Source: Actinomycetes bacterium (GTDB taxonomy: Bacteria > Actinomycetota > Acidimicrobiia > Acidimicrobiales > Microtrichaceae). Taken from it: DNA of 5,645 bases. The stretch covers positions 1-5,645 of the forward strand of contig JAFAFN010000112.1 in the NCBI GenBank assembly GCA_023423475.1, in the 5' to 3' direction. Each line of letters starts with the position of its first letter. The stretch's first letter is position 1. Below the pieces are notes generated by a model. It had not been told where the DNA came from. It did no database searches and saw only the letters and a program-made list of their open reading frames with translations. Made by a program: the position numbers and the translations under genes. This document shows positions 5,030-5,645 of the stretch, in pieces.

Positions 5030-5645
5030 CAGGAGTCGTGCACGTTGCTCGTACACGTCGCGCAGGGTCTGGGCGGTCGCCTCGATGCCAGAGGTCAGGT
5101 GGCGGTGTCGCCGTCGCAACGTGAGGTACCCCACCCGGGCAGCCTCGGCATCGCGCTCCTGGTCCTTCTGCGCCTGGCGCACGGTGTCGTGCCACGTGCG
5201 GGAGTCCGCTTCCACGATGAACTTCACCTCGGGCCAGCAGCAGTCGACGAATCCCCGCTGACCATGCGTACTCGGCAGCGGGTACTCCCAGACCGGATCA
5301 GGGAGCCCCGACAGCTCGACGGCACGGACCAGACTCCGCTCGAGCTCGCTTCGGTTCACCACGACGCCAGGACCCATGTCGTCGAGCACCCTCGCCAGGC
5401 GCAGTGCTCCGTGTCGGCCGCTGAGCGCGCCGCGCTCCAGTGCGTCATCGATGTCGGATCGGGTCAGCAGCTCCTGATCGACCGCGTTCTGGATGACCAG
5501 CCGGAGGCGAGCCGGCCCCGTCACCGCAGCGAGGTCGACGACGGTCCGAGCCGGGGTCGTCACCGCGAGACCTCGTACGACCGTTCGGTCATGCGGATCG
5601 AGAGATGCGGTGCGGTAGCGCGTCGTCCCCCGCAATGCGCGCCCG
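5021..5645 (-). CDS. DUF559 / AbiEi-antitoxin-like protein with PD-(D/E)XK-type fold, C-terminal part
   Basis: The frame is open to the right edge, so the N-terminus (in this family usually a winged-helix AbiEi-like domain of about 80-100 residues) is missing; 207 whole codons are present. Counting from a TTG at 5635, which is probably not the real start, RGLAVTTPARTVVDLAAV (21-38) is the usual link between the two domains. It is followed by SELERSLVRAVELSGLPDPVWEYPLP (96-121) and a Vsr-like endonuclease-fold core: FVDCCWPEVKFIVEADSRTWHD (129-150), then KDQERDAEAARVGYLTL (157-173). Candidate metal/active residues are Glu98, Asp131, Glu142 and Asp144. Proteins of this type are common in Actinobacteria, often without a partner, and their role is unsettled. 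No AbiEii-like toxin gene lies downstream in this window. An oddity is RRRHRHL (174-180), where relatives usually have an RxTWxDL-like end. A family-level call is safe; nuclease or antitoxin activity is not shown. Confidence 0.8.
   Translation of the reverse strand, partial: GRALRGTTRYRTASLDPHDRTVVRGLAVTTPARTVVDLAAVTGPARLRLVIQNAVDQELLTRSDIDDALERGALSGRHGALRLARVLDDMGPGVVVNRSELERSLVRAVELSGLPDPVWEYPLPSTHGQRGFVDCCWPEVKFIVEADSRTWHDTVRQAQKDQERDAEAARVGYLTLRRRHRHLTSGIEATAQTLRDVYEQRARLLLG

Noticed and set aside
4834..5043. 70-residue N-terminal extension of the lipoprotein frame
   Set aside because: It would bury the signal peptide and lipobox internally and would be read through the GCGCACA repeats and the end of the DUF559 gene.

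Overview
The window is GC-rich (roughly two thirds G+C) and densely coding. Its -10-like hexamers sit at leaderless spacing, its lipoprotein has an actinobacterial look, and it carries a DUF559/AbiEi-type protein of a kind abundant in Actinobacteria. I infer a high-GC actinobacterium. An Acidimicrobiia (Ilumatobacter-like) source would fit, but the sequence alone does not prove it. There is no tRNA, rRNA, CRISPR array, IS element or phage gene.

Layout, left to right. (1) 1-515, minus: N-terminal part of an ArgJ/OAT-family ornithine acetyltransferase, cut by the left edge about ten residues before the expected self-cleavage site. (2) 516-642: divergent control region with an AT island (TAATATA) that gives a -10-like hexamer on both strands. 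(3) 643-1452, plus: class I SAM methyltransferase of trans-aconitate-methyltransferase type. (4) 1453-1608: GC-rich intergenic region packed with overlapping, mutually exclusive inverted repeats, ending in a likely leaderless promoter. (5) 1609-3021, plus: amidase-signature hydrolase with its Lys/Ser/Ser triad intact. (6) 3022-3117: convergent gap with weak hairpins. (7) 3118-4833, minus: 571-residue secreted lipoprotein, probably a beta-propeller, with a glutamine-rich heptad tail; I cannot place it in a named family. (8) 4834-5020: gap holding a cluster of GCGCACA heptamers in both orientations. (9) 5021-5645, minus: C-terminal part of a DUF559/AbiEi-like protein running off the right edge.

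The genes do not form an obvious pathway. ArgJ is primary metabolism (arginine). The methyltransferase and amidase are same-strand neighbours, but a strong hairpin and a separate start signal lie between them, so they are probably separate units. The lipoprotein and the DUF559 gene are co-directional but separated by 187 bases of repeat-rich DNA.

I see no clear new multi-gene system. The most notable points are the nested hairpins at 1451-1590, the TANNNT boxes at leaderless spacing before three genes, a tiny in-frame ORF whose stop codon is part of a -10 box (619-642), the GCGCACA cluster, and the unclassified lipoprotein with its Q-rich tail.
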